64,000 nucleotides of DNA from Halicephalobus mephisto (Eukaryota; Nematoda; Chromadorea; Rhabditida; Panagrolaimidae), in contig SWDT01000151.1 of assembly GCA_009193035.1 (NCBI GenBank), positions 186,001 to 250,000 of the forward strand, given 5' to 3'. The notes beneath the pieces are model-generated. The model did not search any database. It was not told the DNA's origin and saw only the letters and a program-made list of their open reading frames with translations. Below, in pieces: positions 48,434-61,000 of this stretch. Position numbers and translations under genes: made by a program. Numbering within the stretch: the stretch's first letter is position 1; each line of letters opens with the position of its first letter.

Positions 48434-48849
48434 ACACAAAAAACGTAACTTTGGGTTTCTTAACAGTTGCGAAATGCGGCAAAAATATAACACAATCATC
48501 ACATTTTTCATGAGTATTTGACATTCGTAACGAAAATTAAGCAATAGTGACGATTTTTGTCTATTATTACACTAAAAGTTGTATTTTTTGTGTAGAGATT
48601 TTGGATAGTGTTTATTCCCAACTCAACCTGGGCTTTCTAGTCACTATCCGAAATTTACTATCGCTGTCAAAATCACTATCCAAAAACAGCCTCAATATAC
48701 AAAAAACGTAACTTTTATCTCCGTAACAATTGCGAAATTAACACAATCATCATATTTTTCATGAATATTTGACATTTGTAACGAAATTTAAACAATAATA
48801 GTGACAGTTTTTATTTGTTACTGTGCCAAAAGTTACGCTTCTTTGTGTA
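48434..48849. repeat. Composite: MITE F, 89-bp element, MITE G
   Basis: Two palindromic MITEs (48434-48595 and 48697-48849) flank a separate small inverted-repeat element at 48598-48686. Its ends are ttttggatagtg and cactatccaaaa. The same three-part unit recurs in reverse order and orientation at 60584-61000. Confidence 0.65.
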
Positions 48850-49039
48850 GTAAAACAACGTCCAACTTTAGTGCTTTATGGTTAAGATTGTTTCCTGTTT
48901 TGTATAGTCTCGTTTACTACAAGATAACTGTTGTGGAGTACAAAATTGACTCTTACCGCGAAGTCTTTGAAAATCATGACGAATTCGTTAATTTTAACGG
49001 TAATTTCTCACGTGCTTAAAAACAAACATAATAATCAAC

Positions 49040-49990
49040 CAAAATTCAACTGTAGTATTTTACTACTGAAGTTGTGTTTATAATTGTTAGGAACTTGGTT
49101 ACTGTAAGAAATATGGTATAAAATAAAAAAGTTCTTCAGTGAAATCGTTTATTTTTAAGTGGAAAATTCATCGAAAAGTACCCTAACATTAAAGCAAAGT
49201 CCAACGTTGTTATTTTCTGATTAAACCTTTTTTTTCGTTTATTATAATTATTAAAAACTTATTTTATAAAAAAATATGTCAGAACTTTCTTATTAAAATT
49301 ATTGGAAAATAGATAAATCGTTTATTTTTATAGATACAAAAATTATCCAAAAAGTAATTTAAAATTTAAAAAATTCAACACTGTTATTTTATGTATTTTT
49401 TTATTATAATTATTAAAAACTTGTTTAATGTTAAAAATATGTCAGAACTTTCTTATTAAAATTATTGGAAAATAGATAAATCGTTTATTTTTATAAATAC
49501 AAAATTTATCCGAAAAATAATTTAAAACAAAAAAATTCAACACCGTTATTTTTTGTATTTTTTTATTATAATTATTAAAAACTTATTTTATATAAAAAAT
49601 ATACTGTAATTTTTTAATGAAGTTGTTGGAAAATAAATAAATCGTTTATTTTTAATTATAAATACAAAATTCATCTGAAAAATAATTTAAAACAAAAAAT
49701 GTAACACCATTATTTTCTTTGATTAAATTTTTTTCTTATTTATTGTAGTTATTAAAAACTTGTTTAATATAAAAAATATACTATAATTTTTTAATGAAGT
49801 TATTGAAAAATAAATAAATCGTTTATTTTTATAAATACAAAATTTATTCAAAAAATAATTTAAAATTTAAAAAATTTAACACTTATTTTTTATTAAATTT
49901 TTTTTGCATTTACTGTAATTATTAAAAACTTGTTTAATATGAAATAAATTTGCCAAAAAAGTACCTTATTCATTAAATTCCAAAACATGG
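49040..49990 (+). repeat. Tandem repeat, about 180-bp unit, five copies
   Basis: Shared text: attattaaaaacttgtttaa, aaataaataaatcgtttatt and aatttaaaacaaaaaattca. Confidence 0.65.
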
Positions 49991-52529
49991 ATTGTCTCAA
50001 AGTTTATAATTTATTAATTTTATTAATTTTTATATTTTCTAAAAACTAATGAAGCATTTCAAATATTTTCATAATTGTTTAACTTTATTTTTAATATAAT
50101 TTGAAATCATAAATTTGTGCTTTAACGTCCTCAATTTTTAAAATAAAACCAAAATAAACTTAATTTTTTAATAAAATTTAAAAAATCTTAATTTTTTAAT
50201 GAAATTTTAAAAATTTTAATTTTTTAAAAATCAAAATAATCTTAATTTTTAAAATAAAATTTAAAAACTCTTAATTTTTTTAAAATAAAATTTAAAAAAT
50301 CTTAATTTTTTTAAAATTGAAATAAACTTAACTTTCTAATAAAATCAAAACGAGCTCAGTTTCTTTGTACGTGATTTTCTCGAATTTATTTTAGGCCAAA
50401 ACAAATAGGAAAACTCCAAAACTTGCACGGTGCAGATGCGCGAGCTGCCGATCGAATTTTGGCCTTTTGGTCTCCGCAAAACAAATAAACCAAAAAGGTT
50501 TGTTGTTTTCCACGAGGACAATGTCCTCTTCATTCGAATATTTCTTACGTGTCACGTACACCGTAAACCAGATATTAGTTTTTATATAAAAATAAAACTT
50601 TTACGAAATTAAAATTATTTTGTTTAAATTTTATTTTTCTCATCAAAGGTTTTTCTTTCAATAGTCGGCTTATCATTTGATAATCAAGGTCCGTTTACTG
50701 CCATTTTCCCATTGAATAATTTTATTTCAAATTTATTTAGATAAAAAAAGTCTCACGCCCGTCTTCGTGATCACTTTTTTGGACGTTCTTATCTAATTTT
50801 TATTTTGCATAAAATCCAAAACTTTATAAACCATCAAATTTCCCGGATTACTTATCTTCTACTTTAAAATCGAAATTACAGTAGATTTCAACAAAGTCAA
50901 TTTTTTTGTTAATTTTTAATTTTTTGTGAAAAAATATTGCAATTTTGAATTTTATTATTTAAATAGTTCCCCACGGAATCCGTATTTTGGTGTCGTGTCT
51001 TGAATCCCTAAGAGATACGAAATCTCAAATACCACAGACTTACAATATCAAATCTGTAAGAAAATAGCGTTGAATTCGATGATTAATCAAGACTCAACGT
51101 CGAACGATAAACATCGAATTGATTTTACTCAGCGACGTCAGCATTTTCCAATTGGGAGTATTTTCAAAATTTTTTAGAATTTCAATAAAAATCGAAAAAA
51201 ATTATACTAAATTTATTAATTTTAAAAACAGAAAATCTTTAAAAACTTTGAAAAAAATTATAATAAAGTTTTATTAATTCTAAAAACAAAAAAATTTAAA
51301 TTTCGGTAAAAGTCGAAAAAAATTACAAAATTTTATTAATTTTAAAAACAAAATTTTTTAATTTCGGTAAAAATCGAAAAAAAATTAAAAAATTTTATTA
51401 ATTTTAAAAACAGAAAAATTTTCAAATTACTCCTGAACGGAAACTTTATTGTTATTGTTAAATATGATTGATTTTGTATTTTTTAAATAATATTTACGTT
51501 CTTTAGAGCTTGTTGATTAGAGCAACTACAGGTGACTGGACTAGTTTTCCCGGTTGTTGCCCTTAGGGGATAAACCTTTGCTCATCTTAATTAGTCAGTG
51601 TTCGTTTGTTCCAAGATTTATTCCTTGGAAAATCACAACACGTGGTTATTGGTCTTTTTTACAGTAGCATTTAAAATGTTTAAGGGGTTTTACCTCTCGG
51701 GAGAGTTCTTTGACGGTATTTTCCCAGTGTTTCTTTTTGACAAGCCCCGAGGGCACAACCTCATGCCCGAGGTCTGGGGGCCATCCAAGTGGTTGTGCGT
51801 GACTAAAATGTCATTTAAGATTTTTGTTTATTTTTTTTAAAATTTCGATTTTTTGTTTACAGTAAATTTAAATTTTAAAAATTTAATTTTTATTTCCGAA
51901 AATAACAAGTTTACAGATCAAAAACTTTCCCCGGAAATCACATTTTCGACAAAACCTCGTGAATAAAAATTTGTTTTAATTTAACTTAAAAATATGGTCA
52001 AATACGTCATTTGGCCCAAGGGTATTTATCGAATTACCGTTGACTGTTATTTAATTGGTTCAACAATATCTTAAAAAACACGAATTTTTAGTAATTTTTA
52101 AATAACTTGACATTTGACAAATCCACTTAGAGTATAAGCAACGGACCGAGATTAGTTTGACTAAAATTATGTTCAAATTTGATTAAATTATAGTCAAAGT
52201 TGTCTTTAGAAAATCACAAAATATGATTTTTTAAATACAACTTTATATTTTTTAAACCAAAAAAATTTAAAAAAACACAATTTATCTGATATTTTTTACA
52301 ATAAAAATAAATTTAAAAATGATCTTTGAAAAATTTTTGTATTTTTAAATAAGTATTTAGAATCCGTTTTTTGTTTTTTTTGAAGTTAAATAATTCAGAA
52401 AATTCGTAAATTTTAATTTTTTTGCTTTTTTCAAAAAACATAGGATAGATGAAAAAAGCAGAAAAATTACGTCTAATTACAAAAGGAAAATTATCAAATT
52501 TGGTTAAATTAAAAAAAGAATAATTTTCG
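49991..52529. other. Gene-free stretch with two GC-richer islands
   Basis: Positions 50040-50330 repeat tcttaattttttaaaataaa. Positions 50390-50580 and 51500-51800 are unique, GC-richer islands with short open frames and no family match. Positions 51170-51430 repeat ttttattaattttaaaaaca with tcgaaaaaaat. The rest is AT-rich and unassigned. Confidence 0.45.
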
Positions 52530-53260
52530 AACACAAATTTGTTGAGCGAATTCGCTTCCGTTTTTTGGATTCACGATGAAGTTTTGTACATTAATGCTAC
52601 TGTAAAAAAGTACAATATACCTGATTAAAAAAAATTTTAAAACTGATAATTGACAAAAAACGGAGGCTTGTGAACTAGTTCATCGAAAGTTCGTCAAATA
52701 CGTAAGTAAATTCACCTTCGTTTTTTGGGCATGCGATGTATGAAGCTTTGTATCTTTATCTGCTTCTACTGTGTAAAAGAAAGATGCACTTTATTACGTA
52801 AAAAGTTATTAAAATTGATGGTTAACGTAGAACACGAGAAGTTTAAAAATAGTTTAGCAAAAGTTCGCTGAGTTAGTGAGTGAATTTGCTTCCGTTTTTT
52901 AACTTTTGATATTTGAAATTCTTGCATATTTGTTTGATTCTAGTAAATAGAAGTAAAATGCATCTAATTATATGAAGTAAGCTTCGAAATTAACGGTTAA
53001 CATCGAAAATTAGCGTTTTCAAAATAGTATAGCGGAAGTTCGCTCAACAAAAAACGAATTCACTTTTATTTCTTTAACTTCTGATATTTGAAATTCTTGC
53101 ATTTTTGTTTGATTCTAGTATATCAAAGTAGAATGCATCTAATTACATGTAGTAAACTTCGAAATTACCGGTTAACATCGAAAATTAGCGTTTTCAAAAT
53201 AGTATAGCAGAAGTTCGCCTGAAAAAAGTGAATTCGCTTCTGTTTTTTCGATTCACGAAG
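52530..53260 (+). repeat. Tandem repeat, about 170-180-bp unit, four to five copies
   Basis: Units share gcgaattcgcttccgttttt, a following cgatgaagttttgtac-like part and gcagaagttcgctcaa-like ends. Copies are moderately diverged. Confidence 0.6.
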
Positions 53261-53369
53261 TGCGGAATTTCACATACTTGTCCAATTTTCTCGCTTCAGA
53301 AGAGCATTATGTAGAAATGAACAACGGGTTCTGAATATTCATTATAACAACTACAAAATGAGCTATAAT

Positions 53370-54234
53370 TCGTTCCAACAGACCATTTGGACCAAAGTTG
53401 CATCCCTTGTCAGTGGCTGTTAGAACTAGGTAGACTTGAATCTCCACTTTCTACGTAGGAAGTAGAAGCCTGACTCTTTCAGAGATGAAAGAGGATTTAA
53501 CGGGTTTGACGTCAAAAACAACAATAATCGAAAATAACCCTTAAGTCAAATTATGGGATACCGGAATGCCGAAGAGTGCAAAACAAAAATGTATTAAAAC
53601 CGATTGAATTTCCTTAATAGGTAATTAATTCGTCTCCTCAATTCACTGACGAAATTACCCTGTCTTTAATTAACAGAATTGCGAAAGCACTTTGAAAAAC
53701 TACATAGTGAATCTAAGTAATCTTGTATCTGACAAAAGTCAATTTGTATTTCCGAAATAAAAATGCCGTAATTGTCTGACGTTATTTCCGCGATTTAAAG
53801 TAGGAAATTAAATCAAAAATTGTCTTGATGATTTTTTGATCTTCAAGACTTCAATGACGTTTTATGCTCTGGGAATCAAGATAAATTTGATCAAAGACTT
53901 TTCATCATTAAGTCTCTTTAGAACTGCCCCACCTAACTGATAACTGATTAGTTTCATTCTTGCGTCATTGTTTGATGACCAATCCTTGATTTTCTAATAG
54001 AGTAGGATATATAAGTTTTAATTTTCCACTTTACGTGCTGAATGTAATAATGAAAATTTTAATTTTTTAATACAGTATTATACTGTTTCATTGATAGGTA
54101 TTATAACAGTACTCTAGTGTAGTCTTATAATAACCCTTGGGTTTCTAATATAATATGTAAGTATATTTTTACTTTAAGAATATTTTACCCGTTCTAATTA
54201 TATAAAATTACGATACAGGTTGTGATTTTTTAAT
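53370..54234. other. Intergenic DNA, nothing recognised
   Basis: Non-repetitive, stop-rich. Starts just after the lone foldback arm at 53296-53365. Confidence 0.45.
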
Positions 54235-54780
54235 AGTAAGATGTAAACACAAAAATAGTTCTAATGTATCATGTACATGAATTGAGTTTAATGTATGGGT
54301 GAATTATTTCAATTTACCAATACATTAAATATAATATATCCGGCATATTAGAACCATTTTAATGTACCAGATGCATTATCTTTAATATACCGACATATTG
54401 AATACAATGCACTGATATTGTATTTAATGTATCGATATATTGAACATCATGTATCTCATACATCAGAACTGTTTTAATGTACCTATACATTGAATATAAT
54501 ACAGTCGAACTTGGATATAAGATACCCCCTTGGGATCGGATAAAGCGTATCTTATAAGAAAGGATATATTATAGCGGGGTATATTTGGAAGTACACTAAC
54601 CAAACATATTCACTCAGACCGTATACTATAACGCGAGATATGTTATAGTGGGAGTATCTTATATCCAAATTCTACTGTACATTAACATTGTATTTAATGT
54701 ATCGATATATTGAATATAATTTACCTGATACATCAGAGTCGTTTTAGTGTATCCACACATTATATACCACTACCTTTCTT
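54235..54780 (+). repeat. Dispersed repeat interrupted by a MITE
   Basis: Units of atgtatcgatatattgaata and tacattagaaccattttaat, the family found at 570-1215. The pogo-like MITE at 54502-54677 lies within the array. Confidence 0.6.
54502..54677. mobile_element. Pogo/Tigger-like MITE, 176 bp
   Basis: Starts CAGTCGAACTTGGATATAAG. Its right end read inward starts CAGTAGAATTTGGATATAAG. TA lies immediately outside both ends (54500-54501, 54678-54679). The CAGT.GAA..T..ATATAA end type is characteristic of pogo/Tigger-related non-autonomous elements. It sits inside the 54235-54780 dispersed repeat. Confidence 0.65.
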
Positions 54781-55555
54781 TGCTTGTAGTCTCATGAATA
54801 TCTACTTTGAAAATATTATAGTCTAGTCATAATAATCCTTAGTTTTCTTATTTAGTAGGATATATGGGTGTGATTTTTTAAGAGTACTTTCATCTATTTT
54901 AAGGATATTTTTAAAATATAATTATTAAAAACAACAACACAATTTTGATTTTGTGATGCAGTAAAGTCTTTTTCATCCATATCTCACATAAGGATTATTT
55001 TAGCTTAGTCATTTAATAAAATAATAATTGATTTCCTAATGCAATAAGATACCAAAACGTCAGTCTCTATTTTAAGAATATTTTTCGTATTTTAAGCATA
55101 GTGATACAATTTTCGATTTTCTTATACAGTAAAATGTTTTTCGGCAATATGTCACTTGAAAAACATTAATTTAATCATTTACTAACGTAATCATTTTCTG
55201 ATATAATATATTTTGGTCCTAATTTGAATTTGAACGTTAGTTTTTAATCATCAAATAAGATTATACAATTTTTGGTTCTCAGTATGGTAAAATATAATTA
55301 ATTCGGTATGTTCGGGATTTTAATTGTTGAATAGAATATTTAAATTCTAGTTTTTAATACAGTAATACATCAAATACCTGTTCTATTTGGGAAATATTTT
55401 TTTGATTTAATTAGTGAATAAAAATTAAAAACTTTAATACTGTAGGATGTGATTTCGTCAGTATTGTACTGGAAAGTGATTTTTTAATCTATTAATTTTT
55501 ACAATATATAAAATTTTTGATTTTCGATAAAAAGTATTTAAATTAAGTTAATCGA
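54781..55555. other. Intergenic DNA, loosely repetitive
   Basis: Weak repetition around ttttctaatataataagat-type text. No gene or element defined. Confidence 0.4.
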
Positions 55556-55722
55556 ATTCATAGGTTCTGAATCTGAAGCTAGAATTGAACATTGGTCTTC
55601 TGAAGGCAGGATTGAATATTGGTTTTCTGGAACCAGAATTGAATATCAGTTTTCTGAAATCAAAATTGAAAATTAATCTTCTGAAGCTAGAATTGAACAT
55701 TGGTCTTCTGAATCCACGGATC
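55556..55722 (+). repeat. 36-bp tandem repeat, five copies
   Basis: agaattgaacattggtcttctgaa-type units: tctgaagctagaattgaaca recurs at both ends of the array. Confidence 0.7.
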
Positions 55723-55849
55723 TAATTGCTTTAATTTGAGTATATTTACCGAACAGTGGTTCAAAGAATAATTTTCTCTACAACATACCAATTAGAATCA
55801 ATTCTATCTCTAAGTAGTTAAAGTTCTTATTATTCATCACGGAATCTTC

Positions 55850-55980
55850 ATGTGGAGCATTTTTGGGTCTCTTGCCTCATCCAGGTCGGTCCATGTGCTG
55901 CTATCAGGTTGTTTTTCCATTTCATTTTTGGTCTTCCGGTCGTGCCCTAGAGCTGACGATGATTTTCTGAATGTTAGTCA
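55850..55980 (-). mobile_element. Relic of a non-LTR retroelement C-terminus
   Basis: A short GC-richer island in AT-rich DNA. Read on the minus strand it gives GRPKMKWKNNLIAAHGPTWM followed by RQETQKC. This resembles the conserved end of reverse-transcriptase proteins (GRP..RW.D.L...AG..W.R.A.D). No open frame surrounds it and no end features are visible. A decayed fragment, possibly of a different family from the insert at 3247. Confidence 0.5.
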
Positions 55981-56559
55981 TTCAGTTTTGCGTTTTGTCC
56001 ATCTTCCGAATTTAGGTATTTATTTTTGAAATTGAAAAACACCTAATGTTGAGGAAAAAATGCAGAATTACATAAAATAAGTTTTAAATTTAATCAGTAA
56101 ATAAAATGACATAATTTTTTATCTTTGGTGATTCATTCGATGGTTATTTGATAACGCCCAATTCTGTTGAAATTCCGGATTCTGTGTCCATTTGAATCCT
56201 TATCATGATGACGAAGATCAAAATCTTTAATTCTTCGATATGTTCGAAAATATCCAAAGTTGGTCCCAGAGGGATTTTTTCAAGACGTCTGAGTGACGCT
56301 GGCAGTGAATAATCCATTTATTGCAACTTTCTTTTTTAATCCTCTAGTGTCTTCGACCACTACTATACAGTAATCTAATTTCTGCTGTAGGTCCGAAATA
56401 CAAGAAGTAATCGAATTACGATAACTACACTTTCGGTTTAGTCTTGACTCGAAGATTCCGAATTTTTCCAATGACCAAAGCAGGTGGCCTTTGTGAATAT
56501 TTTGTATTTATTCAATTTATTAAAATCATATTATTTCATAGATTCTAAGACTTTTCAGA

Positions 56560-57540
56560 ATGTGTCGAGTGATTTTGAAACTTCTTAGAATCGTGTAAAT
56601 ATTGAATTCCACAGTCTTTAGTCTCAAATGGAAAATTTCGAAAATTCGTGTTAAGATGATTTTTAACAATTTTATAGTTTTTATTTTTCACAATAATATA
56701 AATTAGAACTTTCTAAAATAATACAAAAAATAAATTCCACAATCTTTATTCTCGAATGGAAAATTTCGAAAATTCGTGCTGAGATGATTTTTTACTTTTC
56801 ATAATAATGTAATTTGAAATTCTAAAATTACATAAAATTTTATACTTTTTGGTCTCGAGTGGAAAATTTCGAAAATTCGTGTTAAGATGATTTTTAACAA
56901 TTTTATAGTTTTTATTTTTCACAATAATATAAATTAGAACTTTCTAAAATAATACAAAAAATAAATTCCACAGTCTTTAGTCTCGAGTGGAAAATTTCGA
57001 AAATTTGCTTCTAGACAATTTTTTACAACGTTGCGATATTTTTATCTTTTATAATAATATAATTTGGGGCATTGCTTAACCACATGAACATGAGTACTTT
57101 CATATTATCGAAGTTGAAATCTGGACTTTTCGTGTTAAGACAATTTAGATTTTTTCTGTTTCAAAAACTTTTTATCTGTCTTACACAAATTCATAGAACT
57201 TAAAATCCGAGTTTTTAAACCCAGCCCTGATCCGCAAGCTGCATCTCAGCACGAAAAGTCCAAATTTTGACCTCAGAGTTCAATTTTCAACTTTTATAAA
57301 AACAAAATACAGTACTATCAAAGATTGTATTCAAACTTCAAACTTCAAAGTCAAAATTTGAATTTTTTGTAAATTTTCCTACTTCAAAAATTTACTTTAT
57401 CTAAATCGATAGAACTTAAAATCTGAGTTTTTAAACCCAAATATGATTTTCGAGTCTGTTCTAGTGCGAAAAGTCCAAATTTTGACCTCAGAGTTTAATT
57501 GTCAACTTTTATAAAACAAAGCACAAGTTTTACATTTTTC
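56560..57540 (+). repeat. Two adjacent repeat blocks
   Basis: 56560-57035: four copies of a 120-bp unit (aaaatttcgaaaattcgtgt, cacaataatataaattagaa). 57100-57540: a related pair of segments with tcgtgttaagacaa and cacgaaaagtccaaattttg in opposite orientations. Confidence 0.6.
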
Positions 57541-58400
57541 TGCCTTAATTAAGAAATTCAAGAAATGCGTTTTGAAACTTTTTGTATTTTGTAACATTTA
57601 TTTTTAATTTTTAAATTAGTACGATTTTCAAATTTTCTAAAAACAAATTCTGCAATTTTTATTTTTAATTTAAAAAAACTCAAAAATAATATTGAGACAA
57701 TTTAAAAAAATTTTAAATTTATATAAACTTAGTTTTTTCTGAATGATTTAAGAACTTATTGCTTTAATTTAATTTCGAAATTTTTTAATTTTTGAAATTT
57801 TTTAAGTTTCAGATTTTTGAGTTTTTAAAATTTTTATTTTTTTTACAATTTTAGTTTTTGTAGTTTTGATTCCTTTGTGATAATTTAATTTTTTTAAATC
57901 AAAAAATCAATATAAAATTGAATAAATTTTCAAAGTTATATTACTTTTTAAATCTTGTTTTTGAAATTGAAGATTTTCAAAAATGAAGATTTTCAAAATT
58001 GAAGATTTTAAAAAATGAATATTTTCAAAATTGAAGATTTTAAAAAATAAAGATTTTCAAAATTGAAGATTTTCGAAAATGAATATTTTCAAAATTGATA
58101 ATTTTCAAAAATGAAGATTTTTGTCCAATATTAAAATAAGCGATTTTTGTTAGAAAAAATTTTTGACGTTTGTTTCCTCTTCCCTGGGGCGACTTGTGTT
58201 GAATCATCTGAGAAAAACAAAAATGAATCCCTTTGTGGGTGTCCACAACTATTACAGGCTTTATCAAAGCCCACGCTTTCTTTTCGGACTTGATGGATGA
58301 AATAATTTTTCGCAATGAATATATCTTACGGTAATCAAGTTTATAATAACTTCAAAAAGCAAAAAATTCTAAAATATCAAAGTTAAACTTTGAACATGTT
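57541..58400. other. AT-rich DNA with a short tandem
   Basis: Positions 57965-58125 repeat gaagattttcaaaattgaag-type 20-mers about eight times. A minus-strand open frame (58040-58315) arises partly from it and has no recognisable content. Confidence 0.5.
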
Positions 58401-58419
58401 TCAATGCTAATTTTCCGTT

Positions 58420-58960
58420 TACGCTTAAAAATAAACGAATTCTTGACGAATCTCAGCGATTTTGTTTGGAAATTAATCTTATTCTGATTTTTTTTGATAA
58501 TTTAAAAATAGGAATTTAACAAAATACTTGGGTTAGATTTCGTTTTAGTAATAATTATAATTTGCGCTTAAAAATAAACGAATTCATGACGAATATCAGC
58601 GATTTTGTTTGGAAATCAATCTTATTCTGATTTTTCTTTTGATAATCTAAAAATAGGAATTTAACAAAATACTTGGGTTAGATTTCGTTTTAGTGTTAAA
58701 ATAGTTTTAGTAATAATTACCATTTGCGCTTAAAAGTAAGCGAATTCTTGACGAATCTCAGCGACTTTGTTTGGAAATCAATCTTATTCTGATTTTTTTT
58801 GATAATCTAAAAATAGGAATTTAACAAAATACTTGGGTTAGATTTCGTTTTAGTAATAATTATCATTTACGCTTAAAAATAAGCGAATTCTTGACGAATC
58901 TCAGCGACTTTGTTTGGAAATCAATCTTATTCTAAAATTTCCTTATTTTTTAATAAACAA
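58420..58960 (+). repeat. Four tandem copies of a 140-160-bp unit
   Basis: Units share cgcttaaaaataaacgaatt, cttgacgaatctcagcgatt and aacaaaatacttgggttaga. Copies are well conserved. Confidence 0.75.
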
Positions 58961-59239
58961 ATTTTTAATAATCTAAAAGTAGAAGTAAATTTAATAAAAT
59001 ATTAAATCTGATTTTTTAGTGCTAAATTTCTTTTTGTGTTAATTTTACAATTGCACTTAAAAATAGTCTAACTTGAAATGAATTTTAGGGACACTTCATC
59101 GAAAATTCATTTTATATTTCACAGCACATTTGTCTTGTAGTGAACATCTTTCTAATAATTGTAGCAAACAGAGAAGACAATTTTAATTGTAAACGGATAA
59201 TGCAAAGTTTCTGTTTATTGTCGAATTAATTTTAGCGAT

Positions 59240-59725
59240 AATTTTCATTTTCGCTTAAAAATTAGCGAAATGTCTATGATGTCCAAAAATTTTACAATAG
59301 AAGTTGATTTTTTTCCTTACAGTAAATTTATCTTTTAATAATTACGAAAAATAATTCTAATAATAAAATAATTATGTAAAAATTCTGTTTATTTTTGAAT
59401 TAACTTTAGCAGTAGTTTCTCCTCGTGATTAGGAAATAGCAAAATGTCTATGATGTCCAAAAGTTTTACAATAGAAGTTGATTTATTTTTACAGTAAACT
59501 TATCTTTTAATAATTACGAAAAATAATTCTAATATTAAAATAAAAATGTCTATGATGTCCAAAAGTTATACAATACAAGTTGATTTATTTTTTCCTTACA
59601 GTAAATTTATCTTTTAATAATTATGAATAATAAAATAATTATGTAAAATTTCTGTTTATTGTTGAGCTAATTTTAGCAGTAGTTTCTCCTCGTGATTAGG
59701 AAATAGCAAAGTGTCTATGATGTCC
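59240..59725 (+). repeat. Four tandem copies of a unit with ctatgatgtccaaaa
   Basis: Shared parts: aaatgtctatgatgtccaaa, acaatagaagttgatttatt, ttacagtaaatttatctttt and agcagtagtttctcctcgtg. Individual units differ by internal deletions. Confidence 0.7.
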
Positions 59726-60583
59726 AAAGACTCCGTAGTGAAGGTTGATTTCTAGTTCTGTAACTACGGCCATTCCCTCTGGGGGTTATAGAATAGACAT
59801 CTATGGTCTTGTTAGATCTTCACAATGTAGAGTTGACTAGTAAAGTTCAAGGAGGTCAGATTGAAGAGCATCTTCTAAAAATTTCAAGGAAATTCGGGGG
59901 TCTTCATTCGGACACCATTGTTCAAGTCGAAAGAACTTAGTCTGAGGTTTTTTAATCAAGGCCGAAAACTTTGGACATCTGATCTTTTGTCACATTTGAA
60001 TTTTATTTTCTGAATCTTGATCTGGGTCTTTCACAGAATAAATTCAAAAGTAAACAAAAGGACAAGTAAACTTTTGTATTCCGATATTTTGGACTGTGAA
60101 ATCCATTGTTTCGGACGTCAAAAATCGTAGTGTTTTTGTTTACTTTCTTCCATCGCATTAATATTTTCTAAAATTATTCTAAATTTGTAATTTTTAATAA
60201 ATTAAATTTTTTTAAATCTAAAAACCATTATTTAAATAAAGAACAGAATTTTTTGCTCCACAATAAAGACCAACAATTGTGTTTTCTTACGTTAGTCAAG
60301 ACTTATTTTTAGTGTGTAAATAGATTGAGTTGATCGAGCCACCGTATTCGTTAAAGATGTCCTGACAATTCGTGCGAGGTTTCTTGACACGCAACGTTCG
60401 GGTCTCGAATGTAAACAAAAGATGTCTTCCGTGAATGTCAAAATTCAATGTTATAAAGAAAATTAAATTTGATACTCGCTTTTTTAACTCGTAACTTTCT
60501 CACGTTTCTTTTTCTTCCAAAATTCGCTACAAAGAATCTGAGTAACGAAATCTCAAAAGTGCGGAAATTCATAATTACCACAC
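59726..60583. other. Intergenic DNA, nothing recognised
   Basis: Unique, slightly GC-richer at 59760-59960. No supported exon. Confidence 0.4.
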
Positions 60584-61000
60584 ACACAAAAAACGTAACT
60601 TTTGGCATAGTAACAAATGGAAACCGTCATTATTAAGTTACATTTTCATCATGAATGTTAAATACTCATGAAAAATGTGACGATTGTGCTAATTTCGCAA
60701 TTGTTACTGGGCTAAAAGTTACGTTTTTTGTATATTGGGGATGTTTTTGGATAGTGATTTTGACAGCTGTAGTAAATTTCGGATAGTGACTAGAAAGCCC
60801 AGATTGAGTTGGAAATAAACACTATCCAAAATCTCTACATAAAAAATACAACTTTTAGTGTAATAATAGACAAAAATCGTCACTATTTTTCAATTTTCGT
60901 TTCAAATGTCAAATATTCATAAAAAATATAACGATTGTGTTGTATTTTCGTTGTATTTCACAATAGTTACTGAGATAAAAGTTACGTTTTTTCGTGTACA
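60584..61000. repeat. Inverted copy of the 48434-48849 composite
   Basis: MITE H (60584-60735), the ttttggatagtg element (60744-60832) and MITE I (60837-61000). The unit reads as the reverse complement of 48434-48849, including the spacer text tagaaagcccagattgagtt. Confidence 0.65.

Noticed and set aside
50345..50612. Overlapping frames on both strands in a GC-richer island
   Set aside because: No family features, no signal peptide and no splice partners. Noted only as unique sequence.
51598..51840. 80-codon plus frame
   Set aside because: GC-richer middle with no recognisable domain and AT-rich ends. Could be regulatory DNA, but coding is not supported.
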